Shown here in pieces: positions 1 through 9,010 of a stretch of 64,000 nt of DNA; position 1 is the stretch's first letter; each line of letters starts with the position of its first letter. The notes below the pieces were generated by a model. That model saw nothing but the letters and a program-made list of their open reading frames with translations. It was not told the origin of the DNA and did not search any database. This stretch comes from an uncultured Pantoea sp. GTDB lineage: Bacteria > Pseudomonadota > Gammaproteobacteria > Enterobacterales > Enterobacteriaceae. Location of the stretch: positions 1-64,000 of the forward strand of contig CAJYKU010000021.1 in assembly GCA_913775175.1 (NCBI GenBank), given 5' to 3'. Both the position numbers and the translations under genes were made by a program.

Positions 1-33
1 GGAGCGAACGAAGTAATCAGTCAGGATGGTGGC

Positions 34-363
34 ATGTCTGCACAACCGGTAGATATACAAATTTTTGGTCGTTCTTTGAGAGTAAATTGTCCGCCTGAAC
101 AGCAGGATGCACTAAATCTTGCCGCAGAGGACCTCAATCAACGGTTGCAAGATTTAAAAGTTCGCACTAGAGTCACAAATACAGAGCAACTGGTGTTCAT
201 CGCTGCGTTAAATATCTGCCACGAGCTGGCGCAAGAGAAAGGCAAGACGCGCGACTATGCCGCAAATATGGAGCAACGTATCCGTATGCTGCAGCAGACG
301 ATTGAACAGGCTTTAGTTGAGCAGGGTCGAATCACCGACCGCCAGGGCCCTAAATTCGAATAA
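34..363 (+). CDS. zapA: Cell division protein ZapA
   Basis: ZapA binds FtsZ at midcell and promotes bundling of FtsZ protofilaments in the Z-ring. The 109-residue product has the usual length and layout: an N-terminal globular part starting [18 protein letters not shown], then a helix with NICHELAQ, then a C-terminal coiled coil (about residues 70-100, [20 protein letters not shown]) that mediates dimerisation. The ATG at 34 follows a GGATGG stretch. It is followed at once by the 6S RNA gene and fau, the order known from E. coli. Identification is firm by whole-length resemblance and synteny. Confidence 0.97.
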   Translation: MSAQPVDIQIFGRSLRVNCPPEQQDALNLAAEDLNQRLQDLKVRTRVTNTEQLVFIAALNICHELAQEKGKTRDYAANMEQRIRMLQQTIEQALVEQGRITDRQGPKFE

Positions 364-402
364 TACTTTATGGTTCTCCTGTCTGAGTAACGATAAAGTC
401 CA

Positions 403-586
403 ATTTCTCTGAGATGTTTGCAAGCGGGCCAGTCCCCTGAGCCGATATTTCATACCAACAGAGTGTGACGCTCTGTAGCCTGTGAGCATGCTCGGTTCGT
501 CCGAGAAGCCTGATGGTTACGACGGCATACTCACCTTGAACCAAGGGTTCAAGGGTTACAGCCTGCGGCGGCATCTCGGAGATCTC
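403..586 (+). ncRNA. ssrS: 6S RNA
   Basis: 6S RNA binds the sigma-70 RNA polymerase holoenzyme and down-regulates many promoters in stationary phase. The 184-nt region matches E. coli ssrS over long blocks: the 5' end ATTTCTCTGAGATGTT pairs with the 3' end GCATCTCGGAGAT to form the closing stem. The internal blocks CAAGCGGGCCAGTCCCCTGA, GAGCATGCTCGGT and CCTTGAACCAAGGGTTCAAG are present. It lies between zapA and fau, as in E. coli, where it is co-transcribed with fau. Ends are set by comparison with remembered E. coli ends and could be off by a few bases. Confidence 0.97.
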
Positions 587-722
587 TTTTCTGTTCCAGT
601 CAGCACTTTAGCAGGTGGCCATATAGCGGACGTCAGTGCCGCTGCCACCTGAAGTCGTGTGACACTTCCCTTTTGCTGCATGATATAGTGGATATAAGCT
701 AACCCACTCTGCCGGGATCACT

Positions 723-1340
723 ATGTCAGCCGCTGAATTTTCCGAACGCCAGCAGCTTCGTCAGCATATCCGCCATCTGCGGCGCAACCTGACGCCTGAG
801 CAACAGACCATGGCTGCCGATATGCTGGCTGAGCATGCTGTTAATCTTGCCGCCATCAGTGACGCACAGCGCGTTGCGCTCTTTCTCTCTATTGATGGCG
901 AGATCAATACCCGGCCGCTTATCGCCCGACTCTGGCAGCAGAAGAAAGCGGTGTATCTGCCGGTGCTGCATCCCTTCTCGCCAGGCAACCTGCTGTTTCT
1001 GCGCTATACGCCAGAGACTCAGCTGATACCGAATAAACTCCGCATTCCGGAACCTGCTCTGGATATTACTCAGCTGGCAACGCTGGATCAGCTTGATGTT
1101 ATGCTGGTGCCGCTGGTGGCGTTTGACGATCGGGGACAGCGTCTGGGTATGGGCGGTGGATTTTACGATCGTACTTTGCAGAACTGGCAGCGTCATGGCT
1201 GCCTGCCGATAGGGATTGCGCATGACTGTCAGCGTGTTTCCGTACTGCCGGTAGCGGCATGGGATATCCCACTGCCGGCGGTGCTGACACCGTCAAAGCT
1301 CTGGCAGTGGAATAGTACAGATAACAAAACGGGTGCCTGA
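723..1340 (+). CDS. fau: 5-formyltetrahydrofolate cyclo-ligase
   Basis: Converts 5-formyl-THF to 5,10-methenyl-THF with ATP, recycling an inhibitory folate in the cytoplasm (E. coli fau/ygfA). The 205-residue protein shows the family signature: N-terminal RQHIRHLRRNLTPEQ, the MLVPLVAFDDRGQRLGMGGGFYDRTL block (around residues 120-150) with the Gly-rich phosphate-binding loop and catalytic region, and a C-terminal GIAHDCQ segment. It sits 136 bp downstream of 6S RNA, consistent with processing from a shared transcript. Its TGA stop lies in the loop of the hairpin that ends the gene. Confidence 0.95.
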   Translation: MSAAEFSERQQLRQHIRHLRRNLTPEQQTMAADMLAEHAVNLAAISDAQRVALFLSIDGEINTRPLIARLWQQKKAVYLPVLHPFSPGNLLFLRYTPETQLIPNKLRIPEPALDITQLATLDQLDVMLVPLVAFDDRGQRLGMGGGFYDRTLQNWQRHGCLPIGIAHDCQRVSVLPVAAWDIPLPAVLTPSKLWQWNSTDNKTGA

Positions 1341-1350
1341 GGCACCCGTT
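1328..1350. terminator. Bidirectional hairpin between fau and serA
   Basis: A perfect 10-bp stem, AACGGGTGCC / GGCACCCGTT, with a 3-nt loop that is the fau stop codon. fau and serA converge here with only 15 bp between them. Neither side has a long U tract, so the call rests on the stem and its position. Confidence 0.6.
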
Positions 1351-1355
1351 AATTA

Positions 1356-2594
1356 TCAGTAGAGCAGACGCGCGCGCATGGTGCCTGGAATTGCCCGCAT
1401 CAGCTGCAGCGCTTTATCAGCAACATCCTGCTCTGCATCAATATCAATGACCACATAGCCCAGCTGCGGTGAAGTCTGCAGGAACTGCGCTGCAATATTG
1501 ATATTCTGCTCAGCAAAAATCTGGTTAATCGCCGTCAGAATACCCGGACGGTTTTCATGAATGTGCAGCAGACGACTGGCGCTGGCTCCGTGCATCGGCA
1601 GCGACACTTCCGGGAAGTTTACCGCTGACAAGGTTGAGCCATTATCCGAGTACTTCGCCAGTTTACCCGAAACTTCCAGGCCAATGTTCTCCTGCGCTTC
1701 CTGCGTTGATCCACCAATGTGCGGCGTCAGGATGACATTATCAAACTCACACAGCGGTGAATTAAATGGCTCGCTATTGGTTGCCGGTTCCACCGGGAAT
1801 ACATCAATTGCGGCACCCGCGAGGTGTTTGCTGGCAAGCGCGTGGCAGAGGGCCGGAATATCGATAACGGTGCCGCGTGCGGCGTTGATCAGCAGCGCGC
1901 CGGGCTTCATCAGCGCCAGCTCTTCTGCCCCGATCATATTCTGCGTTGAGGCGGTTTCTGGCACATGCAGGCTGACAACGTCGCTCATATTGAGCAGGTC
2001 AGAGAGATGACGTACCTGGGTTGCGTTACCCAGTGGCAATTTGTTTTCGATATCGTAGAAAAACACATGCATACCCAGGCTTTCTGCCAGCACGCCAAGC
2101 TGCATACCGATATGACCATAGCCGATAATACCCAGCTTTTTACCACGCGCTTCGTAAGAGCCGGTGGCGACTTTGTTCCAGATACCGCGATGCGCTTTGG
2201 CATTCGCTTCCGGGATACCGCGCAGCATCAGCAGCATCTCACCAATCACCAGCTCAGCAACTGAACGGGTGTTAGAGAACGGCGCGTTAAACACCGGAAT
2301 ACCGCGACGTGCCGCCGCATTGAGATCCACCTGGTTGGTACCGATGCAGAAACAACCCACTGCAATCAGCTTCTCTGCGGCCTCAAAAATCTCTTCTGTC
2401 AGCTGGGTACGGGAGCGGATCCCCACGAAGTGGGCATCGCGAATCGACTCTTTCAGCGTTTCCGCATCCAGCGCCCCTTTATGGAACTCAATATTGGTAT
2501 AGCCTGCTGCGCGCAGATTCTCGAGCGCGCTCTGGTGCACACCTTCCACCAGCAGAAATTTAATTTTGTCTTTGTGCAGTGATACCTTTGCCAT
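1356..2594 (-). CDS. serA: D-3-phosphoglycerate dehydrogenase
   Basis: First step of serine biosynthesis: oxidises 3-phosphoglycerate with NAD+. The 412 residues (E. coli 410) hold a substrate-binding domain, a Rossmann NAD domain with GYGHIGMQLG (about residue 158), the catalytic arginine in INAARGT, the acidic residue in DVFPVEP and the catalytic histidine in LTPHIGG. A C-terminal ACT domain (about 335-412, with HENRPGILTAINQIFA) is the serine-feedback site. A CRP-type site lies about 200 bp upstream of the start. Single gene, convergent with fau. Confidence 0.98.
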   Translation of the reverse strand: MAKVSLHKDKIKFLLVEGVHQSALENLRAAGYTNIEFHKGALDAETLKESIRDAHFVGIRSRTQLTEEIFEAAEKLIAVGCFCIGTNQVDLNAAARRGIPVFNAPFSNTRSVAELVIGEMLLMLRGIPEANAKAHRGIWNKVATGSYEARGKKLGIIGYGHIGMQLGVLAESLGMHVFFYDIENKLPLGNATQVRHLSDLLNMSDVVSLHVPETASTQNMIGAEELALMKPGALLINAARGTVIDIPALCHALASKHLAGAAIDVFPVEPATNSEPFNSPLCEFDNVILTPHIGGSTQEAQENIGLEVSGKLAKYSDNGSTLSAVNFPEVSLPMHGASASRLLHIHENRPGILTAINQIFAEQNINIAAQFLQTSPQLGYVVIDIDAEQDVADKALQLMRAIPGTMRARLLY

Positions 2595-2788
2595 TTCCCG
2601 ACCCTATTTCAGAATTCAACGTGGAGTGCCATAAGATTACCTTCTGTCAAAATAACAAATTTTGACAATGCAGCAATACAAACGATTGCGAACACGGCAG
2701 CACGCGCCCGGCGCAGAGCAGCACAAATCCATATAAAATCGTGAGATGTCGATAGCAGAGAGCAGTAATCCGTTATCTCCGGGCTATT

Positions 2789-2804
2789 TGTGACATAAGT
2801 CACC
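2789..2804. promoter_or_regulatory. CRP-type site upstream of serA
   Basis: TGTGACATAAGTCACC matches TGTGA-N6-TCACA at nine of ten conserved positions. It is about 195-210 bp upstream of the serA start. E. coli serA is known to be controlled by Lrp and cAMP-CRP, so the site is plausible. I could not tell the Lrp sites apart by eye. Confidence 0.55.
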
Positions 2805-2874
2805 AAATTTAGCGTGAGAATGGAAAAGCGTGTTAATCGGACAAATAAGCGGCGTGCCTGGCACGCCATTGCGA

Positions 2875-3534
2875 TTACCGGGTGAGGGTTTTGACACCTT
2901 CTGGTGTGCCAATCAGCGCCACGTCAGCCCCGCGGTTAGCAAACAGTCCAACGGTGACCACACCTGCCAGGGCATTGATACGTTTTTCAAGCTCAATCGG
3001 ATCAAGGATTTGCAGATTATGCACATCAAGAATGATATTGCCGTTATCGGTAACAACCTGCTGACGATACTCTGGCTGCCCACCCAGTTTCACCAGCTCA
3101 CGGGCAACATAGGCGCGTGCCATCGGGATCACCTCGACCGGTAGCGGAAAACTTCCAAGGATATCGACCTCTTTAGAAGCATCAGCAATACAGACAAATT
3201 TTCGCGCCACGGCCGCCACAATCTTCTCACGCGTAAGTGCCGCACCGCCGCCTTTGATCATCTGCATCTGCGGGTTGATCTCATCTGCGCCATCAACATA
3301 GACCGCGATATCGTCAACCTCATTAAGATCAAAAACCGGAATGCCCAGCGATTTCAGCTTTAGCGTAGAGGCTTCTGAACTTGAAACCGCGCCTTCAATC
3401 TGATGTTTTAGGGTTGCCAGCGCATCAATAAAGTGAGCAGCCGTTGAACCGGTTCCCACGCCAACAATCGTGCCTGGCTGCACATACTGGAGCGCTGCCC
3501 AACCTACCGCTTTTTTTAGTTCATCCTGGGTCAT
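2875..3534 (-). CDS. rpiA: Ribose-5-phosphate isomerase A
   Basis: Interconverts ribose-5-phosphate and ribulose-5-phosphate in the non-oxidative pentose phosphate pathway. The 219-residue protein, counted from [18 protein letters not shown], has the E. coli length. Motifs: [13 protein letters not shown] phosphate-binding loop (about residues 25-37), YVDGADEI, and [11 protein letters not shown] with the catalytic Glu/Lys pair. An in-frame extension of 18 codons upstream (to 3588) is not family sequence, so the internal ATG at 3534 is preferred. Divergent from argP. Confidence 0.97.
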   Translation of the reverse strand: MTQDELKKAVGWAALQYVQPGTIVGVGTGSTAAHFIDALATLKHQIEGAVSSSEASTLKLKSLGIPVFDLNEVDDIAVYVDGADEINPQMQMIKGGGAALTREKIVAAVARKFVCIADASKEVDILGSFPLPVEVIPMARAYVARELVKLGGQPEYRQQVVTDNGNIILDVHNLQILDPIELEKRINALAGVVTVGLFANRGADVALIGTPEGVKTLTR

Positions 3535-3715
3535 GGTATGTTTAAAACCTGTGCGATATCGAAGTGCGCGTAGTATAAAACAACGCATCGCGAAAGACGC
3601 GACTGATCGCTCATCGATTTACACCTTTGGAAGCCAGTCCGCAAAAACGCACCGGTCACACAGCGTGGCCGATTTATGGCATAGTACCTGCCATCCTGAA
3701 CGAGAGAGAACACCC

Positions 3716-4621
3716 ATGAAACGCCCGGATTACCGCACGCTTCAGGCGCTGGATGCTGTTATTCGTGAGCGCGGCTTTGAACGCGCTGCACAGAAACTCT
3801 GTATCACGCAGTCCGCCGTATCACAGCGTATCAAACAGCTGGAAAACCTGTTTGGACAGCCATTACTGGTGCGTACCGTCCCGCCCCGGCCGACCGAACA
3901 GGGTCAGAAACTGCTGGCACTGCTGCATCAGGTAGAGCTGCTGGAAGAGGAGTGGCTGGGTGACGATAGCAGCGGTACCACACCACTGCTGCTCTCGCTG
4001 GCAGTTAACGCCGATAGCCTGGCTACCTGGCTGCTGCCCGCGTTAAAAGATGTGCTGGCAGACTCACCAGTGCGGCTTAATTTACAGGTAGAAGATGAGA
4101 CACGAACACAGGAGCGCCTGCGCCGCGGTGAGGTGGTAGGGGCAGTCAGTATTCAGCCACAGCCATTGCCCAGCTGCCTGGTTGATCAGCTTGGCGCGCT
4201 GGACTATCTGTTCTGCGCCTCTCCCGACTTTGCAGCACGCTACTTTCCCAATGGCGTAACACGATCAGCGCTGCTGAAAGCACCCGCTGTGGCCTTTGAT
4301 CATCTTGATGATATGCATCAGGCCTTTTTGCAGCAAAATTTTGACCTGTCGCCGGGTAGCGTGCCCTGCCATATCGTTAACTCGTCAGAAGCCTTTGTAC
4401 AGCTGGCGCGTCAGGGCTCTGTCTGCTGTATGATCCCGCATTTGCAGATAGAGCGTGAGCTGGAGTTGAAAGAGCTGGTGGATCTGACTCCGGGACTTTA
4501 TCAGCGCCGTATGCTCTACTGGCACCGCTTTGCGCCTGAGAGCCGGTTGATGCGCCGCGTTACCGATGCGCTGGTTGCGCATGGGCATCGGGTATTGCGT
4601 CAGGACGGGATCACTGCCTGA
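3716..4621 (+). CDS. argP: LysR-type regulator ArgP (IciA)
   Basis: ArgP senses arginine and lysine and activates the arginine exporter argO; it also acts on other genes and was first described as an inhibitor of replication initiation. The 301-residue protein (E. coli 297) starts [15 protein letters not shown], followed by the winged helix-turn-helix ([20 protein letters not shown], about residues 18-37) and a LysR effector domain from about residue 90. A longer frame reaches back to 3470, but the start at 3716 after GAGAGAACACCC matches the family. Its main target, argO, is nearby at 5673-6296. Confidence 0.96.
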   Translation: MKRPDYRTLQALDAVIRERGFERAAQKLCITQSAVSQRIKQLENLFGQPLLVRTVPPRPTEQGQKLLALLHQVELLEEEWLGDDSSGTTPLLLSLAVNADSLATWLLPALKDVLADSPVRLNLQVEDETRTQERLRRGEVVGAVSIQPQPLPSCLVDQLGALDYLFCASPDFAARYFPNGVTRSALLKAPAVAFDHLDDMHQAFLQQNFDLSPGSVPCHIVNSSEAFVQLARQGSVCCMIPHLQIERELELKELVDLTPGLYQRRMLYWHRFAPESRLMRRVTDALVAHGHRVLRQDGITA

Positions 4622-4630
4622 GATAAGAGA

Positions 4631-4656
4631 GACGCAGCGGCAACCACCGCTGCGTC
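4631..4656. terminator. Hairpin between argP and yggE
   Basis: Perfect 10-bp stem GACGCAGCGG / CCGCTGCGTC with a 6-nt loop, lying between two convergent genes. There is no clear U run on the plus side; the minus side continues TCTCTTATC. Probably a shared bidirectional terminator. Confidence 0.6.
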
Positions 4657-4665
4657 AACTGGCTA

Positions 4666-5394
4666 TCAGGGCGTGTTTGGCTTGATATCAAATACCACGT
4701 CAACCTGGTCGTCGAAGTGAATACTCTGCTGCTCATAGGTTTGCTGTGCCGTGGTATCTGCTGACGCGGCGGCAGCTTTATACATCCGCGCCACCGGCAT
4801 TGGCTGATAGTTTGCCACGTGATAACGGATGCTATAGACCGATCCCAGTTTCGCGTTAAAGCCTTCAGCCAGTGCCGTAGCCTGCTGCGTGGCATCAGCA
4901 ATCGCTGCTTTACGCGCCTGCTCTTTATATTTTTCCGCCTTAGAAACACCCAGCTCTACGCTGCGGATCTCATTCAGGCCAGATTTCAGTGCGCCATCCA
5001 GTAGCTCATTGAGTTTATCCAGCTGATGCAGAGTCACCTCAACCTGACGCACCGCACGGTAGCCTTTCAGCACCGATTTTCCCTCTTTGGTGTAGTCATA
5101 CTCTGGCTGCGTACTCAGATTGGCAGCATCGATATCTTTTTTTTCAATGCCATTTTTTTGCAAAAAGTCGATATATTGCGCGACCCGCTCATCGACCTGT
5201 TTTTTCGCCTCTGCTGCCTCTTTGGCGGTAACATTGACCATAATTGAGAGGGTTGCCATATCGGGACGCGCGTCAACGCTGGCCTGACCAGACGTGACCA
5301 CATGCGGACCATCAGGAACCTCTCCGGCCTGAACCATGCCTGACAATGCGCCTGTACTCATTGCGGCGACCAGCGCCAGTGCTTTCAGTTTCAC
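4666..5394 (-). CDS. yggE: SIMPL-domain periplasmic protein YggE
   Basis: Member of the SIMPL (DUF541) family; E. coli YggE is described as an oxidative-stress defence protein, with no known enzyme activity. The 242 residues open with a clear signal peptide (MKLKALALVAAMSTGALSG, cleavage expected after MVQA), so the protein should be periplasmic. The SIMPL domain follows with VVTSGQASVDARPDMATLSI and the typical ending HFDDQVDVVFDI. The start has a good ribosome site (AAGGAGGAGTT). It stands alone between argP and argO, as in E. coli relatives that lack the scp genes. Confidence 0.93.
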   Translation of the reverse strand: MKLKALALVAAMSTGALSGMVQAGEVPDGPHVVTSGQASVDARPDMATLSIMVNVTAKEAAEAKKQVDERVAQYIDFLQKNGIEKKDIDAANLSTQPEYDYTKEGKSVLKGYRAVRQVEVTLHQLDKLNELLDGALKSGLNEIRSVELGVSKAEKYKEQARKAAIADATQQATALAEGFNAKLGSVYSIRYHVANYQPMPVARMYKAAAASADTTAQQTYEQQSIHFDDQVDVVFDIKPNTP

Positions 5395-5672
5395 AGAACT
5401 CCTCCTTGAACATCGGGTTTATGGCCGCCACTATGGCGAAGCCAGCGCGCTATTACTATGCGTGATGCTCTGAGTTTTATTTGTCAGAAAAGTTCGCTCG
5501 TGCTCTATGTTAAGCGCTTATCCACTGCAAACTTATCCCCACACTCACTGGCAACATCTTTGCTGCCCTTTTAGCCAGAGCTGCTGCAATCGTATGCTCA
5601 GCTGAGACTTACAGGTGGCTACCTGGCGAGGATACGTAATGCTCTGCTATCTGCCGCCCTGCTCCGGCTGAC

Positions 5673-6296
5673 TCAGATGTCAGCTATTCCCTGTAGCGCC
5701 AGCTGAAATGCAATAACCCACATAATGCCGCCTACTAGCAGGTTAATAATGCGCTGGGCGCGCGGCGTCTGTAGCCGGGGTGAGAGCCACGCGGCTAAAA
5801 ACGCCAGACCATAAAACCAGATAATCGAGGCGCTGACAGTGCCCAGGGCAAACCAGCGGCGCGCATCCGCTGAGGGCAACTGACTGCCAAGACTGCCAAG
5901 CACTACAAAGGTGTCCAGATAGACATGCGGATTAAGCCATGTCACTGCCAGCATCGTGGCGATAATTCGCCCGCGTCCCTGTTTAGGGAGACTGCTCTGC
6001 GCCAGCGAGACATCACCACGCCACGCGCTGCGTAATGCTCCCCAGCCATACCACAACAGAAAAGCCACGCCTGCCCAGGTAATCAGCGCCAGCAGCAGCT
6101 GAGAGTGATGCAGCAGCGCACTGCCACCAAATACCCCGCCGCAAATTAGCGCGATGTCGCTTAATGCGCAAAGCGTGGCCGTCATCAAATGATAGTGACG
6201 TTTAATGCCCTGATTCATTACAAAGGCATTTTGCGGCCCCAGCGGCAAAATCAGCGCGGCACCCAGAGCCAGTCCCTGAAAATAAATTGATAACAC
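5673..6296 (-). CDS. argO: L-arginine exporter ArgO
   Basis: Inner-membrane exporter of arginine (and the toxic analogue canavanine), LysE/ArgO family. The 207-residue protein starts with the family hallmark [20 protein letters not shown] and contains [20 protein letters not shown] (about residues 113-132). There are about six hydrophobic segments. The start codon is GTG at 6296, preceded by AGGA at 8 nt; the N-terminus lines up with E. coli ArgO from there. The activator gene argP is two genes away, so arginine-induced expression through ArgP is expected. Confidence 0.96.
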   Translation of the reverse strand: MLSIYFQGLALGAALILPLGPQNAFVMNQGIKRHYHLMTATLCALSDIALICGGVFGGSALLHHSQLLLALITWAGVAFLLWYGWGALRSAWRGDVSLAQSSLPKQGRGRIIATMLAVTWLNPHVYLDTFVVLGSLGSQLPSADARRWFALGTVSASIIWFYGLAFLAAWLSPRLQTPRAQRIINLLVGGIMWVIAFQLALQGIADI

Positions 6297-6703
6297 GTTG
6301 AATATCCTGCAAAGATTAAAATTATCTGTGCAGTATATCGGGCGGGTAGCATTAGAGGAAATTGAAAAATTTAATCGACCATTAGCCCTGCTTATAGCTT
6401 ACGTTCGTCATGTCTTAAAGGGAGATCTACTCCTGTAGTACGATGCCACAGATGTACCGCTATTGCCTGATAGCGATAAACGATATCGCATAGCACATCC
6501 ATGATCTTACAGGCTTTTGAGACGTTATCGGGTCTTTGCCCGGAGTGAGCTGGCCTGCTTTGTGTTAAGCATGGAATTGTTAGTATGAAGCATGATAGTG
6601 ACGTCATGTTTTATCTAAGGAGCCGACACGGGTGCCAAGGCCAGTCACGCTTAACCTTGCAGGATCCAGTGTCAGATCAGCTTGCGACTAATAATTGTCA
6701 GAG
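6297..6703. other. Intergenic region argO-mscS
   Basis: About 400 bp without a convincing gene. The 70-100 bp nearest argO should carry its ArgP-dependent promoter and are AT-rich. A 71-codon minus-strand frame (6392-6607) has no family resemblance and no good ribosome site, so I do not call it. Confidence 0.5.
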
Positions 6704-6730
6704 ACAAAAAAGGCACCCGCAGGTGCCTTT
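6704..6730 (-). terminator. Rho-independent terminator of mscS
   Basis: On the minus strand: stem AAAGGCACC / GGTGCCTTT with a 4-nt loop, continuing into a run of U. It starts 4 bp after the mscS stop. Confidence 0.85.
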
Positions 6731-6733
6731 CTG

Positions 6734-7609
6734 TTATTTGCTTTGCGAATCCGCTTGCTCTTCGCGATTGACCTGATGCAGATGTACATCCATCTGCGGG
6801 TAAGGAATACCGATACCATGGGCATCCAGCTTACGTTTGAACTCTTTCATCAGATCCCAGTAAACCACCTGCAGATCGCCGCTCTTACTCCAGCAGCGCA
6901 CGATGAAATTCAGCGATGAAGCGGCCATTTCATTCAGGCCAATCTGAATTCCCAAATCTTTCAGCACACGCTCTTCAGCTTCAACAACTTCACGCAGCAG
7001 GCTGATCACCTGATCGGCATCGGCGTCATAGGCCACACCGATAATGAACTCATTACGGCGCACCGGCTCACGGGAAAAGTTAACAATGTTGCTGGCAATA
7101 ATTTTGCCGTTCGGCACCACCACCATCTTGCCATCTGCGCTTTTCAGCGTAGTGGAGAAAATTTGCACATTCTGTACTGTACCCATAACGCCGCCCAGAT
7201 CGACAAACTCCCCTGTCCGGAATGGACGGAAGGTCACCAGCAGTACACCTGCGGCGAGGTTCGACAGCGACCCCTGCAGTGCCAGACCCACGGCCAGACC
7301 TGCAGCACCCAGTACGGCAATAACCGAAGCAGTCTGTACACCTACGCGCCCCAATGCCGCAATAATTGTAAAGGCGATAATACCGTAGCGCACCAGCGCT
7401 GAGAGGAAATCTGCGACGGTTGCATCGATGTGACGCGCCACCAGCAGACGGTTTATACCATTTGACACGATACGGGCAATAATCATCCCGACAATCACAA
7501 TGGCAATCGCTGCCACAATATTTACCACATAGCTCAGGATCAGCGCCTGGTTGTGCACCAGCCAGCCGCCTGCGCTGTTTATGCCGTTGACGACATCTAT
7601 ATCTTCCAT
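6734..7609 (-). CDS. mscS: Small-conductance mechanosensitive channel
   Basis: Homoheptameric inner-membrane channel that opens on membrane tension during hypo-osmotic shock. The 291 residues (E. coli 286) show three N-terminal transmembrane helices (about 28-50, 65-85, 95-127). The pore helix is the Gly/Ala-rich [20 protein letters not shown]. After it comes the beta domain with [19 protein letters not shown] and VVVPNGKI, and the C-terminal cytoplasmic cage. The start at 7609 has an AGGGCTGATAA ribosome site. It is in the same orientation as fbaA upstream, but a terminator separates them. Confidence 0.97.
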   Translation of the reverse strand: MEDIDVVNGINSAGGWLVHNQALILSYVVNIVAAIAIVIVGMIIARIVSNGINRLLVARHIDATVADFLSALVRYGIIAFTIIAALGRVGVQTASVIAVLGAAGLAVGLALQGSLSNLAAGVLLVTFRPFRTGEFVDLGGVMGTVQNVQIFSTTLKSADGKMVVVPNGKIIASNIVNFSREPVRRNEFIIGVAYDADADQVISLLREVVEAEERVLKDLGIQIGLNEMAASSLNFIVRCWSKSGDLQVVYWDLMKEFKRKLDAHGIGIPYPQMDVHLHQVNREEQADSQSK

Positions 7610-7790
7610 TTATCAGCCCTGTTGTTGAGTTTCCCGCAGGAAATTACAAAATGGCCAGATTTGATCCGGCACTCCAGCCTGTAAGGGTAAACAAAAACGC
7701 GACAGAGCGCCAAACTTACTCTGGTTAAACACTGTTTTACGAGAAAGATATTCTGCCAGCGGCCGCAATGCGGGGGTAAAACCGGGGTAC

Positions 7791-7817
7791 AAAAAAAGGC
7801 CCCGCAGGGCCTTTTTT
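7791..7817 (-). terminator. Terminator of the epd-pgk-fbaA operon
   Basis: On the minus strand the stem GGCCC / GGGCC, extended by A-U pairs, runs into seven U residues, 12 bp after the fbaA stop. A textbook intrinsic terminator. Confidence 0.9.
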
Positions 7818-7828
7818 CAGCGTTGAAC

Positions 7829-8908
7829 TCAGAGTACGTCGACTGCGTTCAGCTCTTTAAACGCCTGCTCTAAGCGCACAACCATAGAGGATTGTGCCGC
7901 ACGCAGCCAGACGCGTGGATCATAATATTTTTTGTTCGGGCTATCCGGGCCGTTCGGGTTGCCCAGCTGCGACTGCAGGTAGCCTTCATTCGCTTTGTAG
8001 TACTGCAGGATGCCGTCCCAGGTTGCCCACTGGGTATCAGTATCGATGTTCATTTTGATCACACCGTAGCTGATAGACTCTTCGATTTCTGCTGCAGAAG
8101 AACCTGAACCGCCGTGGAAGACGAAATCCAGTGCGTTGTGCTCCAGACCATGTTTTTCAGCTACATATTTCTGTGAGTCGCGCAGAATGGTTGGGGTCAG
8201 CTTCACGTTACCTGGCTTGTATACGCCATGTACGTTGCCGAAGGAGGCAGCGATAGTGAAACGCGGGCTGATTTTGCTCAGCTCGGTATACGCGTAATCA
8301 ACATCTTCCGGCTGGGTGTAGAGTGCGGAAGCGTCCATATGGCTGTTGTCTACGCCATCTTCTTCACCGCCGGTGCAGCCCAGTTCGATCTCCAGCGTCA
8401 TATCGATTTTAGCCATACGCGCCAGGTATTTGCTGGAGATTTCAATGTTCTCTTCCAGCGACTCTTCAGAGAGGTCAATCATATGTGAAGAGAAGAGCGG
8501 CTTGCCGGTTTTTTTGAAGTGTTCTTCACCCGCGTCCAGCAGGCCATCGATCCATGGCAGCAGTTTTTTCGCACAGTGGTCAGTGTGCAGGATCACTGGC
8601 ACGCCATACTGCTCTGCCATCAGATGGACATGGTGTGCACCTGAGATAGCACCGAAGATTGCCGCACCCTGCGGTTTATCGGTTTTGAAACCTTTACCGG
8701 CGATGAACGCAGCACCGCCGTTGGAGAACTGAACGATGACCGGCGCTTTAACTTTGGCAGCAGCTTCCAGTACTGCGTTGATGGAATCTGTGCCCACGCA
8801 GTTAACTGCTGGCAGAGCAAATTTATGCTCTTTCGCTACCTTGAAGATTTTCTGAACGTCATCACCAGTGACAACGCCGGGTTTTACGAAATCAAAAATT
8901 TTAGACAT
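7829..8908 (-). CDS. fbaA: Class II fructose-bisphosphate aldolase
   Basis: Zn-dependent cleavage of fructose-1,6-bisphosphate to DHAP and glyceraldehyde-3-phosphate. The 359-residue length equals E. coli FbaA. Metal and substrate motifs: VILHTDHCAKK (His and Asp ligands, about residue 108-118), LEIELGCTGGEEDGVD (Glu ligand and the class II signature), FHGGSGSS with the catalytic loop histidine, and VIKMNIDTDTQWA. It is the last gene of epd-pgk-fbaA, 102 bp after pgk. That gap holds three stable hairpins that may set the level of fbaA mRNA. Confidence 0.98.
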   Translation of the reverse strand: MSKIFDFVKPGVVTGDDVQKIFKVAKEHKFALPAVNCVGTDSINAVLEAAAKVKAPVIVQFSNGGAAFIAGKGFKTDKPQGAAIFGAISGAHHVHLMAEQYGVPVILHTDHCAKKLLPWIDGLLDAGEEHFKKTGKPLFSSHMIDLSEESLEENIEISSKYLARMAKIDMTLEIELGCTGGEEDGVDNSHMDASALYTQPEDVDYAYTELSKISPRFTIAASFGNVHGVYKPGNVKLTPTILRDSQKYVAEKHGLEHNALDFVFHGGSGSSAAEIEESISYGVIKMNIDTDTQWATWDGILQYYKANEGYLQSQLGNPNGPDSPNKKYYDPRVWLRAAQSSMVVRLEQAFKELNAVDVL

Positions 8909-8933
8909 TGTTGTGTCCCGTTTCGTTACCGTT

Positions 8934-9000
8934 CATTCCCTGAGGGAATGGGATTTATTTGCCCCGGACGGGGCCAGTTTTAAGGCAGCGCCGAAGCGCT
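8934..9000 (-). other. Three hairpins in the pgk-fbaA intergenic mRNA
   Basis: Read on the minus strand: AGCGC-UUCG-GCGCU (8987-9000, a C(UUCG)G tetraloop), then GCCCC/GGGGC (8961-8974), then CATTCCC/GGGAATG with a 3-nt loop (8934-8950). No U tract follows any of them, so they are probably mRNA processing or stability elements and not terminators. E. coli pgk-fbaA mRNA is known to be processed in this gap. Confidence 0.5.
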
Positions 9001-9010
9001 ACCCCCAGAA

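Noticed and set aside
368-574. A 68-codon minus-strand frame between zapA and fau.
   Set aside because: It lies antisense across the conserved 6S RNA gene.
1341-1355. Place where E. coli has the sibC/ibsC toxin-antitoxin RNA pair beside fau.
   Set aside because: Only 15 bp separate fau and serA, so there is no room and no matching sequence.
2609-2869. An 86-codon minus-strand frame between serA and rpiA.
   Set aside because: No family resemblance, atypical composition, and it covers the serA promoter area including the CRP-type site.
6392-6607. A 71-codon minus-strand frame between argO and mscS.
   Set aside because: No good ribosome site, no hydrophobic or conserved pattern, Cys/His scatter typical of chance frames.
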